64,000 nt of DNA from Nereocystis luetkeana (taxonomy: Eukaryota > Sar > Phaeophyceae > Laminariales > Laminariaceae), in the NCBI GenBank assembly GCA_031213475.1, contig JARUPZ010000002.1, positions 10,278,628-10,342,627 of the forward strand, written 5' to 3'. The notes under the pieces are model-generated. The model did not search any database. It saw only the letters and a list, made by a program, of their open reading frames with translations, and was not told where the DNA came from. This document shows, in pieces, positions 21,339-35,500 of this stretch. Position 1 is the stretch's first letter. Every line of letters starts with the position of its first letter. A program made the translations under genes and the position numbers.

Positions 21339-24300
21339 TCAACAAAACAACAAAAAATCTAAAGTGTAAATGAACGGTCTTGTGGCAAACGAATCTCGCC
21401 TGTCTCTTCGCGGCAGCTTCGTGTTCTCCGAAGAACCGCCACCACTACCATCGGAGCCGGAAACGGTGTTCGTGCCTTCCTTCTCGTGGCCTCCGCCGTC
21501 ACCGCTGCCGCTGCTGCCGCCACCACCACCACCGCCACCACTACCTCGACCATCCCCGTCTCTCCCCCCCTCACCGTCGCCACCATCAACACCGCTACCG
21601 CCCCCACCACCCCCCCCACCGCCGCCACCGTTTCCGAGGCTACCAAGACTGGTGCAGTCGAGCAGCGACCCCAAAGAGTTGCACGACTCCGACGCGCTCG
21701 CCGTGCCTCCCGCCGAGATCACGGGCTCCTCGCTGACGGCAACGAAGAGCAGACCCCACAAGCAGAAAAGGCTCAGGGTCACCACCCATGGAATCCTGAC
21801 CTCCGGGGGGGAGGTCGCGTTCATGAGGGGCTGCGGGAAAAACTTGACCCACAGCAGTATCTCCACCTGCTCTCCGCGGGTTGCAGTGAAGCAGGAGGGC
21901 AGGCGGAAGAGAGACGCACACGCAAAATGACAAAGAGCGGAAATTTTCACTGCTACTTGCGGTTGCCTGGCGTACTCACGGAACAGCTCGGGGGCGGAGG
22001 CGCTGACGGTGAAGCCAGCGGTATTCGGGGGGTGGGGGTGAGGGGGGGGGTCAGACAAAAGTCGCGCAAGCAATGGGAATACTCGTCGCCCGTACAGAGA
22101 CATTCGCGGGAAAGAGGATACGAGGATGAGAGAGTGAGAGGAGGAGTTGAAGCGGTACACCCTACGAGTGTCGCCGCAACCGCGTGTTGCGCATGTCGGC
22201 AGACACAGACCACGCCCCCGCCAATTCCCGCAGCCTCTGTCGGCACCACCGGCCCGATCCTTCTGTACCGTCAACACTCGCGTGAAAGCAAATGCGGTGA
22301 AGAAAATAACATACGGTACACGTGTCGCAGTTCTTCTCGTGTCTTTTCGCCGACGTGTTGCGCCGGGCGGGCAACCCTCCTGCCCTCCCACCCGGCCACT
22401 CTCGACGAGCTGAAGAAGCTGGTCACCTGCATGATGGCGAGGATGAGCCATGCGTTCTGGCCCAAGCGGTCGCAAGAAGGGTTGGAGCAGTACTCGTAGT
22501 ACTCGCTGGACGCCAGCAGCGCCACCAAGAATAGCACCGAAATTCGCACGTAATTGAAGTTGGAAGTCTTGGGGATCTAAGGAAGGAGACGTTGGTGTTC
22601 GTTGGCAACGGAGGTGGGGGAACAAACAGGAGGGAGGAAGCAGGCAAAGAGGGGCACATCTATAGGTGAGCATCGATTTTCAGGGAGAGGTTGGGGGATG
22701 GCGGATGATGGACGTATGCCACGGCTGCGGCTGCGGTGCTCCCTCTGCCGCTCTTGGCATTGTACGATAGCAACCCGGGGAGTTGCAGGCAAGCGCGCCG
22801 AAAAAATATCACTGTGGACAATAGGCCCGCCAGACGCTCGAGAACAGGCCGCAAGTATGCCCACGCGCCCGCCCGCCTTCATCAACACTGGTGTAAGTCG
22901 TCGCCTCTGGAACGAAAAAAAAACAGAAATACCATTCTCACCTCAAAGGCGTTCATCACCATGAAGGCGTTCAGCTCGAGCAGCATGGTAACCGCGACCA
23001 TGGCGAATACCTGCGCCGTCCTCTTGAAGCTGCTGAAGGCCTGCCACCGCCACTTGCTCCACCGGAAGGGAGAGAACTTGGACAGCAAACGCTGCGGGAC
23101 GAGAGGCGGCGGCGAGGGGGGGGGGGGGGGGGGGGGGAGTGAGCTCCGCAGGTCGTACGCTTGGCGGCATCGGTCGACGAGATAAGCGGGCCACGTGGTC
23201 GCAAGAGTAGGCTGGGATGGCGGGACCTGGTCTTTCCATACAGCTGGTATTCGTAGTATGCGCTAAGCTGTAATATGACTTGTCGGCGCTCCATGCATTC
23301 CATGTCGTCAATGCACCACACCGCAGCAACTGCACCGCAACACAACACGCCAATAATCCTGTCGCATTCGCACACGCTCGAGACTCAGAAAGACAAGGAG
23401 CGACCTACGTACGCACTCAAGATTATAGCGCAAGCAGGCAAGGGTATAGCCGCAAAACCCCCCGGAAGACATGCCCTCGCACACGTGACGCCAGCGGGAT
23501 GCATCTCGGGTGTGACATCCGGTGGGGTACGTGCCAGGCCCAGGACACCCACGAGCTCCCAGGGCAAAGTCGCTCCGTGGTGCTTGCGTGTCGCCCCGAG
23601 GCTGATGGCTCACCAGAGATTTGGCGAACTTGGTCGATCTCTCTTTGCTGTTCCAGTCGAAAGTCCTCGTCTCGAGGAACCTTAGCGTGTAGAGCCCAAG
23701 GGTCATGCCGATCAGGTTGGCCCCAAGCAAGTCGATGATGAGCGAATCCCACCAGCATTCGTGGAACTGAAAAAACAGGCCAATGACCCAAACGGAGCCA
23801 AACACGACAGCAAACCGAGTCAAAAACGGCCATATGAGCCAATGAAGTCAAAGAAAGGGATGCCAAAGCCGCACGAGCAAGCCAGAATGGCGCACAGGGT
23901 GGGGGTAATAGGCTTAGGCAAAAACGGTCGATCAGGAAATGGAGCTATGGATGGAAAGACTCATGAGCCGACGGATCGACGGCGGACGAAAACTGGGCAA
24001 GCACGTAAGAGGTACCATACCTCTACGACTACGTAGGGCAGAGCGAGAGCCCAGCCAATCTATTGAAGCCGCAGGGCAAGCGAATTCTTCATAAACACGG
24101 CGGCGGCAACCATTCTTCTTCGAGGAAAGTCCACGCAAACACGCCTTCCCCGCAGCGACAGCGAACACACACAGCAGCACCTTTGTTGCAGTTGAGTGCC
24201 GCGTTCGCCGCGCGAGATTCGCGCTACAAGTGTGACCTAAACAGCCGTGTGTTCCATTCCCCCGTCCCACTCCCCCGCCCCCACCGAGGTAGCCTACCTG

Positions 24301-26474
24301 CGGTACCAACCAACCCATGGATAGCTCCAGCAGCTCGAAGCCGATCGACAGAACCCAGCACACACCCCAGTCGCGGAAAAGGCACATTTTGCACCACCTG
24401 CGGCGGCCGGCGAGAACGGTCATTGCACCGCGTGGTGCCGCGTGATAAGCGTGGCGGTCAGGGAGGGGCACCCACACCGGACGCGACCGGACCGGACGCG
24501 CGCGAAGACAATCCAGTCCCTATCGTAACCTACGAAGCGGGGCAAGTAACAAGTCTCCGTCGCAAAGCGCGCGCGCACGGGGGGGGGGGTTACCTTCATA
24601 AACGTAGTGATTCTTCCCCCTGCACCACTGCTACTACTACTAATACGGGGGACCATAGTTAACAGGACCTACGGTACACATAAAAACCTATATGTTTAAC
24701 CATTTTTACTAACAATATTTGGTCCTGTTAACTATGGCCCCCCGTAATACTACTACTACTACTACTACTGCTATTTATATTGCTGCACTGCTGTTATAGC
24801 TGCCGCTGCGTATTGTACCTGGTACACAGGTAAACCGTCGACACGAATGAGAATCACCCGCCTAGATGAGACACGCAAAACTGGAACTCCGGACGCAGCC
24901 AAAGAGGCACAGGCTTGACTGAGCATCATCACCCGCCCCCTCCCAATAGCACCCTCCATCCACTTAAGAACTCCATGCGGTGCAAAACATAAAAAATGAT
25001 AAATCTCGCGTACGAAAATAACGCCAACAGCAGAAAAAAACACCACGGTATCTGGTGTACAATACCTGGTGGATACATAATGTAGCATGTTAAACTGCCT
25101 TTCTTCCTCGGGTCTTGACCCAGCTTTCGGACATCGGCTACTGCCGCAAAATACTTCAAACATACAACTACGTATGCTGGACAGCAGTACCAGGTATGCT
25201 GTACGCTAAAAATACCCTGGTGTGCAACACATAGATACAATTACACATGTGTTGCAATACCCATGGACCTTGCAGTTTTTACCGGTACGAAACAAGAAAA
25301 ACGCAAAAAAAAAAAAGAACAAGAAAAAGAGTCTCACCAGCCGACGAGGTGCGCCAGAAACCACACCTCCCGCAGCTGGTGCAGGACCGCGCTCGCCGTC
25401 AGCGCGCAGTTCAGCGGCCCGGCGGCTTCGAAGTTGGACAACTTGTGGCTCTCCACGTCTGGGATGAAGATGGCCAGCAGACGTCGCGCCTCGTCCTTGC
25501 TGCACGTTGACGCCCGCGCGTTTCCGGAAGGGGTGCAGAGCGACAAGTAGGCAAGCAGGCAGCCAAGGCGTGCACCCGAGTCAGCACCAACACCCGGAAA
25601 GCAGTCTCGTGTTTTCGTACGATCTGCAACTCGAACTCGACGATGTATTGGCAGCCCACCATGTATCCCGTCCGCAAGAATGAGCGCGCGGGATGTCGGA
25701 CGTCGGCTTAGCTGTTTGTTCGTTGGAATGCTATCAATAGTAGGTTTCCCCCCTTTCCCGAAGTGGGTTTTTTACGGGGTGGTTCGGACGAGACAGGGGG
25801 TCGGGGATCGAGGATATGTGTGTTGTCTTCACATTAAGTCGTCCTTTCCACCCAGTTTCATCAGTGCACCCAGTCCATCCTGATTCCTTAGATACCAGGT
25901 ACTAAGTATGCGGTTACAGAGATACTGTGCGGTTGCGGGGGAAGGAAAGGAAGCTTGGAAGTCTAAAGTACATCAGATCGAAACTTCTGCCCGTCGAAAG
26001 GCCGAATTTTGTTTTTCGTCCGTACGTGTCTGTTGGGTACGAAACGACCGCTGAGGCGGACCATCGCGCATACGATATTATGGTCTGAAACCGTTTTGGC
26101 TGGAGGCGGAGGCTGGGGGTGAACCTCCACGCCATGCACGCGAGATCGGTATACTTGGCGGGTTAGGATGTGGTCAATCCGTTTCCGGTCGTTGCGGCTG
26201 CTGATGCCGTTGAACGTATAAGATGTTCCACCCTTGCGACCGCTAAAAAACGTGTTCGTGAGAGCGAGCGTGCTGTCTGAAGCGAATGCCAGCAGGCGGT
26301 TGCCGTTACTTTTGAGCTCATCACGTCTGTACGCTCCAAGCACCCTATGCATGCGCTGCCAGCTGGCTGTCATGGAGGGCAAGACGAGAGAAGCAGTTAC
26401 ACACACGAGATATCTGTGCGAAAACACGGGCGGATCATGTGTGGCGTACGGCTACAGGCACGAACGAGGAAGAC

Positions 26475-26512
<38 letters not shown>

Positions 26513-29439
26513 TGACTGCAGCCGATAGGAGGACGCTCCCTGCTGTGGCGATATGTAGATCTATCTAATGTTCGTTCCCCGCAGAGTGGGGGTGATGTGG
26601 AGCGCGCAGGGGTTGAGGACGTGGTGTTGCCCCGTAGGGAGTAGGGAGAGTGGGGGGTGGGGGGCAACGAACCAAACTGTGGCTTGGAGCTTGCAGGGTC
26701 AAGGATTAACTTCAACCGGAGGGGGGGGGGCGCAGGATTTACAACGCCCGTGTTCGCGCAATAGCATTGTTCCGGTTTAATTGGTCATCCGATGTAATGT
26801 CGGAGCCTGCAAAAGTGTAGGTTTCGGCAGGAAACTGGCGATTGTGAGGCGGTTTGAACTCAAGCAACGGAATAGTTTGTACTGGGCCCACGCACGAGCA
26901 CGACGTAAGCAAGCGTCCAGTCTCCGGTAAGCACAGGACAGCGAAGACAACGAGCTACAAGAGTAAGGACTACACGAATAAGAGAGCTGGCTCTCCCTCA
27001 GCCGTGTGATAGCTGGTATTGGCATCGGGGTTATTATCGTGATTCCCGCGTGGTGGAAGACAGCTAGACAACTTTATTTATCGACTTTCTTGCTCCCATC
27101 GTGCAGTCGTCGCGCAGCACGGCCTCGAGCACGGAGGGCGGCGGACCCAGCGAGGGCTACGCCGACATCGGGGGCGGCGCACGCTCGGTGGGTGGAGCGG
27201 CCGCCGCGCTCCCGGTCGGGGACCCCCTGGCGGGAGGCCACAACGACCTCGGACACCTCGCTGGCAATCACGGGGCGGCGAGCCCAACAGAGCAGTATCG
27301 CCGCCCGTCCTTGCTGCATTGGTGCAGAAGATGCAGGCCCTGGCTTACGGTCAACAAGCCCTTTTGGGCCGCTTGGCCAATCTGGAAAACAACCCCGGCC
27401 CGCAGCAGGCCCTACAACAGCAGGCGGCGGAGCCCTCGCGGGCGGGCACTTGCTGCTGCCGGGCGCAGGGGTGGTGGGTGTTGAACGACCCCCGGCGCCA
27501 CAAGCGCCAGAACAAACTGGCGGTCGTCACCGCGCCCATCAAAGCTAACGCCAAGGTGGCGGCGGACCTGTGGAGATATCGCGGTCCCACGCGGGAAAAC
27601 AGTACTTTGTGGCGCGCGGATGCTTCCATGTGCCGGAAGACCTGACCCTCTCCCTGCTGGGTTTGATCCTGAAAAAAAGGGCGCAGGCGTGCCAGCCGAG
27701 GTGACTTGGCAACCCCAGACACTGGGCGGCTGGGACGCACAAGCATTCACCCAGCCGGCCCCAGTCGGGGTCCCACCGATGGCCTTGCCAGCCGAGATAC
27801 ATTTTTTAGTACATTCGTCGTTCATGGCCGTACTCGAGGACGGCGTAGAGAACGCCCCTCCCACCTGCATCACCACGGTCGCGGAGCTGCGGCAAGCTCT
27901 GGCAGCCCTCGAAACGTCGACGAAAACATACAACTTGAGAAATAAGTGTGGACAGGGGTTTCCTCTCGCTCTCCGGGGCAGAAAAAAAAAAACAACATAC
28001 CTCCAGTTCCACGCCCGGGATCGCGTGCCCTTCCCACGAAACGTTCGCGAGTTGCTTGTCAATGCCATGAAGCCTGGACCCGAGGAGGCTGCCTACACGC
28101 TAGGGCTTGCAGGAGGTCAGCATAGGCCCGCATCAGGTCAAACTTCATTTCCCCCCGACGGAGGAGATTGCATTTTTTTTTCTCCCTCTCCAAGCTTACG
28201 ACGCCCCGCACGGCACGCGCCTGTAAGTACGTTGACACCTTGTCGAAATGGGCACCTTCGATGTTGGCCGCGTCCCGACTAGCCACCGTGACGGAGAGTT
28301 CGGTGGGGTAGCCCAGGCCGCTATTGACGAGGGGGTCGATGACGTCTCCCGTGCGCGAGCTCACTTGATCAGCCCTGACGGCGGAGGCGGGAGGGCGGCC
28401 GGGTGCACGACGACTCGAACACCCAGAGGCCTCAGGACGATGTCCAGACAGGACAGAAGGGGTGTAGTTCGAGAGCGGTTCAAGGCCGCAAAAGGTGAGG
28501 TTGCCGGGGCGCGTGCCGGCTCGCTTCCTCGACGACTTCAGCCGCGGAGATGGACGAGCTGGTACGCGCCCCGGCAACCTCATCTTCTACGGCCTTGAAC
28601 CGCTCTCATTCTATACCCCTTCTGTCCGCGGCTGCTACTCCCAAATGGTCGGTGTCGCCGGACACCGGTCCGGTTACCTCCCGCCCATACCGCATCAACC
28701 CTATCAGGACATCGTTCTGAGGCCTCTGGGGGTTCGAGCGCGGGGGGGCCGAGTCGTCGTGGACCCGGCCGTCCTCCCGCCTCCGCCGTCAGGGCTGATC
28801 AAGTCAGCTAGCGCACGGGAGACGTCATCGACCCCCTCGTCAATAGCGGCCTGGGCTACCCCACCGAACTCTCCGTCACGGTGGCTAGTCGGGACGCGGC
28901 CAACATCAAAGGAGCCCATTTCGACAAGGTGTCAACGCACTTACAGGCGCGTGCTGTGCGGGGCGTCGTAAGCTTGGAGAGGGTGAAAGAAAAATGCAGT
29001 CTCCACCGTCGGGGGGAAATGACGTTGGACCTGATGCGGGCCTATACTGGCCTCCTGCAAGCCAGAGCTTGTAGGTTGTAGCTAGCTCCCTCGAGTCTAA
29101 GCTTCATGGCGTTGACGGGCAACTCGCGATTGTTTGGTGGGAAGGGCGCGAGATCCCGGGCATGGAACTGGAGGCAGGTTCTCATCGACGTTTCGAGGGG
29201 TGATGCAGGTTGGAGGGGCGTTCTCCACGCCGTATTTGAGTACGGCCACGGACGCGGCGAGGACTGTGCGGAAACGTATCTCGGCTGGCAGGGCCATCGG
29301 TGAGTCAGCACCTATACTCGAAAAAGAAGCTGCTGAAAACCACGAAGAAACTTCTGCACGGAAATAAAGCTCAGCCCACCCCCAGCGGCTCGGCGTGAAA
29401 CAGGCAGTGATAGTATCGATAGTAGCAGCAGCAGTAGTG

Positions 29440-29496
<57 letters not shown>

Positions 29497-29502
29497 ATAG
29501 TA

Positions 29503-29547
<45 letters not shown>

Positions 29548-32500
29548 CAACAGCAACGATAGCAGTACAACAACAGTAGACAGCAAGCACTCACGGATGG
29601 ATGAGCAGCACCGCCGCCCCGAAAAGGTATATCATGCCTATCCCGTGCACAACTCGCCAAACGCCGGGATGGGGGCGCACGAAGAGCGAGTCGCGGCACT
29701 GCAGGAAGCAGTGAACCAGGAAGAGGAAAGCAGCGCCCAAGGTCGCGGCCCTGGTGTTCCCGTCCGGATCCGTGTCGTTCTGAGAAAAGCCCTGGTATGG
29801 TATCAAAGAAAACAAGCATTGCCCGACGACAGCGAAAAAGTCAATTGGTCTGAAACAAACGTTCATTATATAAGCCACGAAAAAACACAGCACCAGACAG
29901 TATACAACTACGGTAGGCCCACATCGGACATAACAGGTTGATACTCGTAGCCCACACTTCTCCCTCAACACAGCTCCTTTTCATAGAAGCTTCCCAAGCG
30001 GTCGGGGTTAGGACTGGGACTGGGGTGAAGGTCAGGGGTTCGGGTTCCGGGCGAAGCTGGGGGCACGTCGTAAAAAAACAACGGTTTCGCCAAAAAGACA
30101 AGTACAAAATACGAGAAACCAAAACTGAAGGGTTTTCCGTCTCTCGCCCTCAATGGCAATACAATGAAGAACAACAACAAAAAATGACACCATATGATGA
30201 CTACGTGTGACACCATTCTTCTACCAGGTAATACATACCAGGTAGCAATCGACTCCCCACTACCCTCCCCGCATACCGAAAACAAGCCCGGGCACTAGGC
30301 ACCAGGTGCGGTTTTACGAAAGACGACGACATCGACCTCTCTCGGGGGGCTCAGTGGGACAAATTACCTACTTCGAAGTAAATGGTTGTTCCTGCGGCAT
30401 CGGCATTGACCGCACGAAGCAGACTCGGCTGCAGGGATGGGGGCGCGTCTTGACCCTTCGAGGGCAAACTGCAGTCAGTCCCGTTTGGGGGACAAACCAC
30501 TCAAATTCTAAGTAATATTTCCCAAAACGGGACAGCAGTTTTTCCTAAAAGGGTTCTGAGACACGCCCCGTATTCCATATCAGCTTCTCCATTGAAACAT
30601 CTAAGTTTCCGAATTTCGGCTTTTGCTGAAAAGCGGAAAAAGAGGTTTCTTGACACGCACCTGGCTGGTACAGGACTAGCTACAGTACTAGTACTCGTCG
30701 CTCGTTGAAATGATCGTCCACCCGACGGAGAACCGTCACTACAGCAGCTGCGCTCGCGTAAATCAAGCTCATGAAGGTTCAACTGGGGTCGGTCTGGTTA
30801 GGAGGCAAAAGCGTCTGTGCCTCGAGCGGTGAATCCATCATCGATAAGATCTTGATTACTAGTTATGATTGCCCTCAGCGCTGCCCAGCGAGTTGAATCG
30901 CTCGGCTGCATGCGTCGGTACGTCGTCTTTGTTGACTCGACGAAGAGAGCCCAGACACTCATCGCGATTTCTGCGATTGTCCATTGGTTGTTATTGGCCT
31001 TGGGGATGGCCCCGGGCAGTCGTGTACGCCCGCAAGTGGTGCCACTGCTCAAACGGTGCGCCTGCGGTGCGGCTACCCGATCATCCACCCCTCTTTTCTG
31101 TTTTCCCCAAAATATAAACTGTTTTTTGGTGAAAAAAAACTCAAGACTGTTTCTTCAGCGGTTGCTGTTTTTCGGTTTATACCTGAAAGTATCGTCCTCG
31201 ATCGTCCTTGAAAACTAAAAAAACAACGTGTTTTCCCGAAATAAATCGTTTCCTTAGGGACCACCCTTAGGGGATGATGGATTGTAGTGCCCCACTCGCA
31301 ACGACGCATGGGGTTGTAACGACCCAAGCACAAGAGCGATATAGCAGTACAGGACACCCTACTGTAATATCTGACGAAAAACAGGGAATTTAATCCCGGC
31401 TGGATTTCGTATTTGAAAATGGGTGCATTCTACGCTACCTGTGAGTACAAGGACTCCCAGATTTCATATTTCCCTGAAAACTTCAGCCCGGGTTTCTTAT
31501 TGCTCGTTTTAATGGTATCTTCCATGTGTCCTGCATGGTGCGGTAAAAGCCCATGCTGCTGCGCGCTCATACACACTCAAGACCGCATGACTGCCCTTCT
31601 GGTGTTTTCGGGCGCCTTGCAGTATACCTAGTGCGGTGCAGGACACCTACAGTAATAAGAAAACGAGCAATAAGAAAGGCAAGCTGAAATTTACAGAAAA
31701 AATAGTAAACTCGGGAATGCTTAGGCTGAAGTTAGTGTAGAACGCACCCATTCTCAAAATAAAAAATCGAGCCTGGACCAGCCCTCCTGGCTCTTATTAT
31801 AGGTTCCCTGTACCATGCCCCGTACCTGGTGCATAAAGCGCTTTCGATTCCGCACAGAGGTATTCATACGTATCATGTACACAAAGTTCCCCTTCGGGTC
31901 TGTGGTTGGCTTGAAATCTCGGGGCTGTCGCAAGCTGAAAAGGAAAAACACAGCAGGCGTTCGTTCCTCGTAATTACCGTTACGGCACATAGCTACTCGT
32001 ACGCAGCCGCCGGGAAGAACCAAGAGCACAAAAAAGAAGAGAAAACAGCTCTTGAGGCCACTTCTTATGCAGTCGGAAACTAGGATTGAAAAAGCCGGTT
32101 TCCGATCGGTTATTTTTCCGACTGGATTGCGAATAGCTACCCTTCTTACCGTCCGTTGGGTCGAATACACAGTTTGCGTGTTTTTTCTCTAGGCGTTTGT
32201 TGAGGGAGTGACTTTCAATAGATTGCTCCAAGAAAAAAGGGTACGGATAGAGGGCAGGCGGAAGTCGGTTCGAAACAGCTCCACCGAAATGCTCGTGGGG
32301 TTAGAGAGGTCTTCATCCTCCAGCACCTGCGCCCAACCACCCGTACATGCTGATGTCTCGCTTCTTCCTCGAGCAGCGTGGTGTAAGCTTCACACTCGGG
32401 GCGTTCTCCTCCATATCGTCCTCGAGGCCATCGCGGCGCTGGACTTCTTCGAGAGCCGCCAAAGCTACAGCCAGCGCAGCAGTTAGCAAAAGGTCATCGA

Positions 32501-35500
32501 TACCGCGCACTGCGACCATCGGGTGATGTCACGTGCTGCTGACGGGCGTAGATAAGGATGTCTCACGCGGACTCGCACCGAGCAGCAGCAGCAGAAGTGA
32601 CAGCAGCCAAGCCAGCGTCGCCGATGTCGTGATGTGGGGTCGTGTCGTATGTCGTGTTGTTGTGTGGGTGTGTGATACTCGTACGAGTATGGGACTTCTA
32701 ACATTTTCGATTCACGAATCCGACTGGCGAGTTGGATCGAAAAACTCAGTTTTTTCGAATATCTGGTCTATAGTTGGAAATCAAAATCGAAAAATCTTGC
32801 ATTGAAAAGGCGCTTTTCCAACTGCATAAGAATGCCAACTTTTGTCTCCGATCGGAACCCGGCTTTTCCAATCCTAGTTTCCGACTGCACAAGAAGTGGC
32901 CTAAGGGCGTGTCCAAAAAGAATCGAAAAGCGAATCGAAAATCGACTTCATTTCGATTTCGATATAAAATAGCCGAGGTGTTCAAACAGAAAAGAAAACT
33001 AAAGATAGAAATCCAGGCGAAAAACAACGGAGAGCACATCCTACTTGGGCCGTTCGCAACTGCGCGTACATGGCGGCAATCTAGCGCTCGGCAACACAGA
33101 TCCACCACAGAAGCAGGCAAACGCCACGGCAATTCGATTCCGGGACGTCGTTGGGTCTCCCATGGAGGTGGCGGCGGGTCCAACGTTGACGCCCCGGGAT
33201 CAAACTTGAAATTATACTGAGAACGAACTTCCGACCTCGTTCTCCAGTGTATCATCCTCAATTTTCTTCAAAACTAAGTTCGCTTTGGCTCGAACGCCGG
33301 TAAACAAAGGCCTGAGAACTTCGACGCTGGTGTTGCGGTTCGCCTGCTGGCTGTTTACCGGGGTCTGTGCGGCCATGCTGCCGTGCTACAGTAGTTGTGG
33401 GTTGGATGCTGTGTACGGGGGTCCTGACGTGATATTTTGGCGTGGCTGCGCTGACCAGTAGGACGCGCTGAATGGTTGCTGTTCGTGTTTTCGATTTGCT
33501 TTTCGATTCAATAAAAAAAACTAAAAAAGTGCGTCAGCTGTGAATTCAACCGATCGGCAGATCGTTCGATACTCAACTTTGCAAGCTGCGTAAACCGTTC
33601 GCGCGTTTTCCATTATTTCCCTAGCGATTGACTACTAGCCGGTGACTCCCCTGCATGCTACCAGGGTCGACGAGACGATAATACTTGTACCATTTCGTGC
33701 ACTGAAACGGCACATCGACACGCGAAGGTCGGGAAACACAAGCCAATCCAAAGTTGGTTTACAACAACGGTTTAAACGTGACGGGCACACCAACACACCG
33801 GAAAATGTTTGAAATACTCCCTGTAATTGTTGCAGCAGATCTTGACGTACGATTTCCAGCCGTCAACTCTTTGATTTTGGCATGGGGTTGTAAATGGTTC
33901 ATTTTCTTGGAACCTAAAAAACGAAGGGGAACATGTTTGGGCCAGGGACCAACCAGCACCTTGTTTATTATCACTTCGATTTTCGATTTCGATTTTCGGT
34001 TCTGTTTGGACGCGCCCTGAAAGCTATCAGAAAAAAGAAAATAGATGTGGGCCACCGGGCAAGTAACCCGGCAAGTAACACCGACCAGCCCAAAGGAGTT
34101 TGTAGTCACTCTTACCACTGCCGCCTAGTTCTACTGTAAAGTCGTCGGATGTATCATTCGTGAAAAGGGTACGTTCTACAATAACTTCAAGTGTCAATGG
34201 CTCCCGTATTTCATATTTCCCATTTTCCTGCAAAATCTCAACCTGGCTTTCTTGTTTCCTGTAAAATCTCAACCTGGGTGTCTTTGAGTGCTCGCTCTCA
34301 CTAGCTGTAGGTACGAGTGACTATGATCACTGCTCTGTAGTACCTGTACCCTGTGCTGCCGTACCCTTCACTGCATGAGCATGAACACTATTACGGGGGA
34401 CCATACCAAGTAGGGGACCTGCAGTACAGTAGGTCGCTACCGTCACTAGTGCCGCCTTCTGTCTCGCTCGAGCCTCGCGTGCTGCAAACTTTGCTAGTCG
34501 ACGCGTGGTCCGACTCCTCCGTCTTTTTTTTTTTTTTTCTTTTTCTCCTTGTTTTTCCTTGTATCACGATGCATGCTCTCTGTTCTCTAGCCCGGTGCAT
34601 GCCTCCGTTTCCAATGGCTGGGTTCAGCCGTCCCAGCCCATCCCAACTCCGACACTCTCGTCCTCGCTGTCGGGGTCTTTGATTTTTACCAGCAAACACC
34701 CCGACAGCGAGGACGAGAGTGTCTTGGGGTTGGGATGGGCTGGGACGGCTGAACCCAGCCCTCGGAAACGAAGGCATGCACCGGGCTAGAGAACAGAGAG
34801 CGTACATCGTGATACAAGGAAAAACAAGGAGAAAAAGAAAAGAAAAAAAAAAGACGGAGGGGTCGACCCACGCGTCGGCTAGCAAAGTTTGCAGCACGCG
34901 AGGCTCGAGCGAGACAGAAGGCGGCACTAGTGACGGTAGCGACCTACAATGTGCGTACCCTGGCTGTGAAAGGGAGGAACGGGTACGGGCATGCCGAGTG
35001 TGTGCTGGCGAAGGCCCGACAACTGGGCTGTGACTTCGTTGGCCTGCAGGAAACAAGGAGACCTAGGAAGACCGAGTTTTCTGCAGCAGGATACCGGGTT
35101 TTCTGCTCCGGGCAAGAAGAAACGGATGGCAGGCAAGGCAGTGAAGGGAACGATATGCCGTAAGTCTCTTTATATCCACCACTTACTTGACGAACGCCTC
35201 ATGTCTATGCGCTTCGAGCTGACTGGCGAAAGCATTGCGGTCAACCTAGTTGACGCCTATGCCCCCAACGGAAGCCAATCTCAACGCACAGATTGAAAGA
35301 GAAGTTTTGGGGAAAAAAAAGGGGGCACATGGTTGAGCAGATTCCAACGAAGGAATGCCTGTTCGTACTGGTAGAGACGCAAACGCACGGACTGGAAGGA
35401 GGATGGAAGGGTGCGGTGACGGTAGGGTGCTTGGAGCGTACGGACGTGATGAGCTCAACAGTAACGGCAAACGCCTGCTGGCATTCGCTTTAGACAATAG

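Noticed and set aside
22543-22673. Long frame joining the PSS last exon leftward to 22673
   Set aside because: It reads through two introns and the wrong frame of exon 7. The conserved PSS helices lie in the spliced frames.
26474-26512. CAG repeat as a poly-Gln coding tract
   Set aside because: It lies in a PSS intron with no supporting exon on either strand.
29370-29590. Poly-Leu, poly-Tyr and similar frames
   Set aside because: Six-frame readings of a GTA microsatellite.
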